Positions 5,472-8,508 of a stretch of 8,508 nucleotides of DNA are shown in pieces. The notes beneath the pieces were generated by a model. The model had not been told where the DNA came from. It worked only from the letters and a program-made list of their open reading frames with translations, and ran no database searches. Position 1 is the stretch's first letter, and every line of letters begins with the position of its first letter. The position numbers and the translations under genes were made by a program. The DNA comes from Prolixibacteraceae bacterium (lineage in GTDB: Bacteria > Bacteroidota > Bacteroidia > Bacteroidales > Prolixibacteraceae), in contig JAQIDF010000406.1 of the NCBI GenBank assembly GCA_027858145.1, positions 1-8,508 of the forward strand, written 5' to 3'.

Positions 5472-7181
5472 ATGCACTATCTATTTACTACAATTACAAT
5501 TCTATTGCTCACATTGCAGATTTTATTTGCATCTGAAAAAAGGGCACTGGTTGTAGCTGTTGGAAATTATCACGAGCATAGTGGCTGGTCGAAGCTTAGT
5601 GCACAGAACGATGCTGATTTAATGTTTGCATTATTGGAGAAGCAAGGATTTAAGCCAAAAAACATTGCTATTCTTCAAGATGACAATGCCACCAAAAAAG
5701 GGATTTTGAAAGCGTTAAAAGATTTGATTTCACAAACACAAATGGGAGATATTATTTTATTCCATTTTTCAGGACACGGGCAACAAATCACCGATTTAAA
5801 TGGAGACGAACTGGATGGTTACGACGAGGCTATCATCCCTTATGATGCCTACCTTAAGCCAATGTCGCATTACAAGGGCGAAAATCACATTATTGACGAT
5901 GAATTAAATATCTACTTACACAAATTGAGGAAAAAGACAGGTCCAAACGGCGATGTGCTTTTTATTTTAGATGCATGCCACAGCGGAACAGCTACCCGAA
6001 ATACAAACCATGTAGAAGGTTATAGAGGAACGCCATTGAGATTCGAATTAGAAAAAAACAGCATCCAAACTCAAAAAATTGAGCAGCAAGGATATGATGA
6101 ACAAACAATAAACAGCCCCAACTTATCGCCCTATGTCGTTATTAGTGCCTCGGGACAAAACCAGCTCAATAAAGAAATAACAGATGAACAAGGAAATGCT
6201 TATGGCTCCTTATCTTTTGCATTATCAAGAACTTTATCAACTACAAACCAAAAAATTAGCTATCAGGCACTTTTCGACAATATCCGAAACGAAATGTGCA
6301 TTGCATTCAGAGGCAAGCATTTTCAAACACCACAAATTGAAGGCAATACCAGGCGTTTGATTTTTGCAGGATTGCAAACAACCATTCCCCCCTACTTTAG
6401 TGTACTTGAGCAGGTAAATTCAAAGAAGATAATAATCAACGGTGGTTCTTTGAGCGGTTTAACCGAAGGGAGCTTAATTGATTTCTACCCGGTTGGCACC
6501 ACTCAACAAAATAACCAAACATCAATCGCAAAAGGAATTATTTCGCGGGTTGGATTATCAAAAAGCGAAGTGAAGTTTGACACTGCTGTTGAAAATATTT
6601 TGGGAACATGGGGCTTTTTAAAACAACTGAACAATCCGGAAAATTACGAATCAGTTTCCGAAATGCGTGCTGATGTGCTGCGGAAAGCAAAATCAAGTGC
6701 ACCAAATATTCAGGTTGAAATTGAATTGATTCTGTTAAATTCAAACAAGAAAAGAACATCAAAAACATTCAAAACAGGAGAACAGTTTCAAATTAAAGCG
6801 ATAAACAAAGGTTCTCAAAAAGCTTTTTTCCAGATAATTGGAATTCAACCTGATAATGAAATCCTATTAATTACCGATTTAAGCATTCTGTCGCCAAATG
6901 ATTTTATGATTGATGCCGGAGATACAATACTTATTGATGCCTTTACGCTGACCGCCTGTAAGCCCGCCGGATTAGAAATGTATAAAGTAGTTGCTTCAAA
7001 AGAACAACTCGATTTATCGCCAATAAAAACAATGCAAAATTCGCAGAAAAGATTTGCCAATTTACCCGAATTTGAACAATTGCTTAACGACTTGTTTGTT
7101 CATGACCGAAGTGCCAAAACTTTCCGGTTCGAAAACGACATTAATATTTTTAATTATACCTTTACTGTACTTGAAAAATAA
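5472..7181 (+). CDS. Secreted caspase-like (peptidase C14, metacaspase-type) protein
   Basis: A 569-residue exported clan CD cysteine peptidase. Residues 1-20 are a signal peptide (hydrophobic core LFTTITILLLTLQILFA, cleavage before SEK). The caspase fold starts at RALVVAVGNY (24-33). The His of the catalytic dyad is H102 in HFSGHGQQ, followed by the acidic GDELDGYDEAIIP segment (111-123) typical of type I metacaspases. The nucleophile is C169 in ILDACHSGTA (165-174). A variable loop (about 176-218) precedes the p10-like part (VVISASGQNQ to about 300). A small beta region follows (about 305-385), then a DUF4384-like domain (about 415-515) recognisable by GEQFQIKAINKGSQKAFFQ and DNEILLI, a frequent companion of bacterial caspase domains. 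Metacaspases usually cleave after Arg or Lys; the substrate here is unknown. It is first in a three-gene operon, 5 nt before the sigma factor. Both dyad residues are present, so it is probably active. Confidence 0.92.
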   Translation: MHYLFTTITILLLTLQILFASEKRALVVAVGNYHEHSGWSKLSAQNDADLMFALLEKQGFKPKNIAILQDDNATKKGILKALKDLISQTQMGDIILFHFSGHGQQITDLNGDELDGYDEAIIPYDAYLKPMSHYKGENHIIDDELNIYLHKLRKKTGPNGDVLFILDACHSGTATRNTNHVEGYRGTPLRFELEKNSIQTQKIEQQGYDEQTINSPNLSPYVVISASGQNQLNKEITDEQGNAYGSLSFALSRTLSTTNQKISYQALFDNIRNEMCIAFRGKHFQTPQIEGNTRRLIFAGLQTTIPPYFSVLEQVNSKKIIINGGSLSGLTEGSLIDFYPVGTTQQNNQTSIAKGIISRVGLSKSEVKFDTAVENILGTWGFLKQLNNPENYESVSEMRADVLRKAKSSAPNIQVEIELILLNSNKKRTSKTFKTGEQFQIKAINKGSQKAFFQIIGIQPDNEILLITDLSILSPNDFMIDAGDTILIDAFTLTACKPAGLEMYKVVASKEQLDLSPIKTMQNSQKRFANLPEFEQLLNDLFVHDRSAKTFRFENDINIFNYTFTVLEK

Positions 7182-7186
7182 TCGGG

Positions 7187-7795
7187 ATGAACGACAATGA
7201 CTATCTGCCACGAATAAAAAATAACGATACAAAAGTTATTGGAGAGCTCTACAAACTTTACCGGGATGATTTTATCCGATTCGTCAAATCGCGTTTCTTT
7301 ACGTTAGATTCCGAACGAATTGAAGATGCCTACGCCGAAGCTTTTCATGCTTTGTACCGAAATGTACAAAATGGCAAACTGGTAAAATTAACCGGAACCT
7401 TAAAGACCTATCTTTTTCAAATAGGCTTATTTAAAGCAATTGATGAAATAAACCGAAAGAAAAAACTTTTGGGCGAAGAACTGATTGACTACAAACCCAC
7501 TGAAGAGATGCTTCAGCTTGATTATTTTGAGGAAGACGACGAGGAGATTATAAAAATAAGGGAACTGAACGAAACCGTAGGTCAAATGAAAGAACCTTGT
7601 TCAACCCTACTACGCTTGTTTTGGTTTGAACGCAAACGAGATTCCGAAATATTGCCATTAACTTCCTTCGCATCGGTTGATGTAGTTAAAGTGAAACGTT
7701 CGCGTTGCATGAAAAAACTAAAAGAGGACTATTTGCAAAAACTGGTTCGTTTAAAAATTATTTCAGAAGAAAAACAACTTCAACTCTTAGCCTGA
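7187..7795 (+). CDS. ECF-type RNA polymerase sigma factor
   Basis: A 202-residue sigma-70 family protein containing only regions 2 and 4. Region 2 spans about residues 5-93: GELYKLYRDDFIRFVKSRF, then ERIEDAYAEAFHALYRNV (the -10/core-binding helices) and TGTLKTYLFQIGLFKAIDEINRKKK. An acidic linker (about 95-125) leads to region 4 (about 126-182), where LLRLFWFERKRDSEI and FASVDVVKVKRSRCMKKLKEDY form the helix-turn-helix that reads the -35 region. It should direct core polymerase to a specific set of promoters, possibly including its own operon, but no matching motif can be defined here. The start lies 5 nt after the caspase stop, and the stop TGA overlaps the ATG of the anti-sigma gene by one base, so all three are very probably co-transcribed and the last pair translationally coupled. 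Confidence 0.93.
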   Translation: MNDNDYLPRIKNNDTKVIGELYKLYRDDFIRFVKSRFFTLDSERIEDAYAEAFHALYRNVQNGKLVKLTGTLKTYLFQIGLFKAIDEINRKKKLLGEELIDYKPTEEMLQLDYFEEDDEEIIKIRELNETVGQMKEPCSTLLRLFWFERKRDSEILPLTSFASVDVVKVKRSRCMKKLKEDYLQKLVRLKIISEEKQLQLLA

Positions 7796-8508
7796 TGGAT
7801 ACAAATTATCACGACATAATAGAAAAATACCTGCTCGGCAAGTTGGATGAAACCGAAAAAGCTGAATTTGAAAAGCAAATTGCCACCGATGATTTATTAA
7901 AAGAACAACTGAATATCCAACGTGAAATTCAAAATCAGATTAGCAGCCGTGCTTTTGTAAATACCCAAATACAAAGCGCCAGGGGCGAAACCGAAGAAGC
8001 TAAGTCGGAATTGGATGATGCTGCAATCCAACAAATCCGGAGTCGTGCCTTTGTTGATAAGCAAATAGAAAGTGCTAAAGCTACAAACAAGAAAAACAAA
8101 ATCGTAAAGATAGTACGGATAGCAATGGCTATAGCCGCCGTCTTTATTGGGCTTGTGTTTATTCATAATTTTGCACAAAACCGGCAAATGGAAAATTTAT
8201 TTGCCGAAAACTTCGATACTGAAAGCATTCAATTATTTGAAAATGGAACATACAGGGGAGCCTACGACGAAGAAAATCCTAACCCACTTTTAAACAAAGC
8301 AACAACAGCTTACGAAAATGAAAACTACACTGAGGCAGAAGAAACCTTTATTCAAATCACTCAAAAATACCCCGATAATAATGATTATAAATTCTATCTG
8401 GCAATAACACAGCTGCACAACAATAAAACAAAAAAATCAATCAATACCTTTTCAGCATTATTCCAACTCGATAACGATTTTGCTTATTACGAAGAAACAC
8501 GATGGTAT
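7795..8508 (+). CDS. Membrane anti-sigma-like protein with TPR repeats, 5' part
   Basis: The first 238 codons of an open frame that continues past the window. The N-terminal segment (1-45) has the IIEKYLLGKLDETEKAEFEKQI pattern of Bacteroidota anti-sigma domains; it carries no Cys, so it is not a zinc (HC2) type. A charged helical segment with a duplicated motif (50-63, 82-95) leads, through a Lys-rich stretch, to one transmembrane helix (about 104-124, core IAMAIAAVFIGLVFI). With positive residues before the helix, the N-terminus should be cytosolic and the rest periplasmic. The outer part contains TPR-like helices: PLLNKATTAYENENYTEAEETFIQITQKYP (164-193) and DYKFYLAITQLHNNKTKKSINTFSALFQLD (197-226). 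It probably binds the preceding sigma factor and senses a periplasmic state or partner, possibly the secreted caspase. The anti-sigma role is inferred from domain pattern and gene order. Confidence 0.85.
   Translation, partial: MDTNYHDIIEKYLLGKLDETEKAEFEKQIATDDLLKEQLNIQREIQNQISSRAFVNTQIQSARGETEEAKSELDDAAIQQIRSRAFVDKQIESAKATNKKNKIVKIVRIAMAIAAVFIGLVFIHNFAQNRQMENLFAENFDTESIQLFENGTYRGAYDEENPNPLLNKATTAYENENYTEAEETFIQITQKYPDNNDYKFYLAITQLHNNKTKKSINTFSALFQLDNDFAYYEETRWY
7942..8079 (+). repeat. Internal duplication in the anti-sigma gene
   Basis: Codons 50-63 (SSRAFVNTQIQSAR, 7942-7983) and 82-95 (RSRAFVDKQIESAK, 8038-8079) are copies offset by 96 bp. Ten of 14 residues are identical. The DNA is diverged mainly at third positions (GCT/GCC, GTA/GTT, AGC/AGT), so the duplication is old and the protein motif has been kept. 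Confidence 0.8.

Noticed and set aside
5459..5473. TTGACAATTAATTAT as a sigma-70 -35 region
   Set aside because: It abuts the ATG of the caspase gene, leaves no room for a -10, and Bacteroidota use a different promoter consensus.
7897..8187. Minus-strand frame with hydrophobic segments
   Set aside because: It is the antisense shadow of the TPR anti-sigma frame, which is open through to the window edge.

Overview
The window looks like chromosomal DNA of a member of the Bacteroidota. It is AT-rich. Start codons mostly lack a Shine-Dalgarno sequence and sit behind A/T-rich leaders. Promoter candidates fit the Bacteroidota -33 TTTG / -7 TAnnTTTG pattern, and the gene content fits too: an ECF sigma factor paired with a membrane-anchored TPR anti-sigma factor, secreted proteins encoded next to lipoproteins, and a C5-pathway hemL. 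The genus cannot be told from the sequence.

Layout. Positions 1-506 (minus) hold the first 168 codons of hemL, running off the left edge. Positions 507-1146 contain no gene but are rich in repeats: three tandem 23-bp hairpin units (654-722) and a MITE-like element of about 211 bp (767-977) with inverted heptad-repeat arms and a possible T-rich target duplication. From 4315 down to 1147 (minus) lie four tightly packed genes: a small unknown protein, a lipoprotein with a basic C-terminal tail, a secreted CAP-domain protein with a beta-rich C-terminal half, and a small cytosolic protein with a faint SMI1/KNR4-like look. The lipoprotein and CAP genes overlap by ATGA and are probably translationally coupled. 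A separate unknown gene with a possible split Cys/His metal site (4388-5296, minus) lies upstream of this set.

At 5297-5471 transcription diverges. The plus strand carries a compact operon: a secreted caspase-like (peptidase C14, metacaspase-type) protein with a DUF4384-like C-terminus (5472-7181), an ECF-type sigma factor 5 nt later (7187-7795), and a membrane anti-sigma-like protein with TPR-type periplasmic repeats overlapping it by one base and running off the right edge (7795-8508). This caspase/sigma/anti-sigma cassette is the most interesting system in the window. It suggests an envelope signalling module in which a clan CD protease and a TPR sensor act in the periplasm and the sigma factor is held or released at the inner membrane. 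That mechanism is inference; the gene order and domains are visible.
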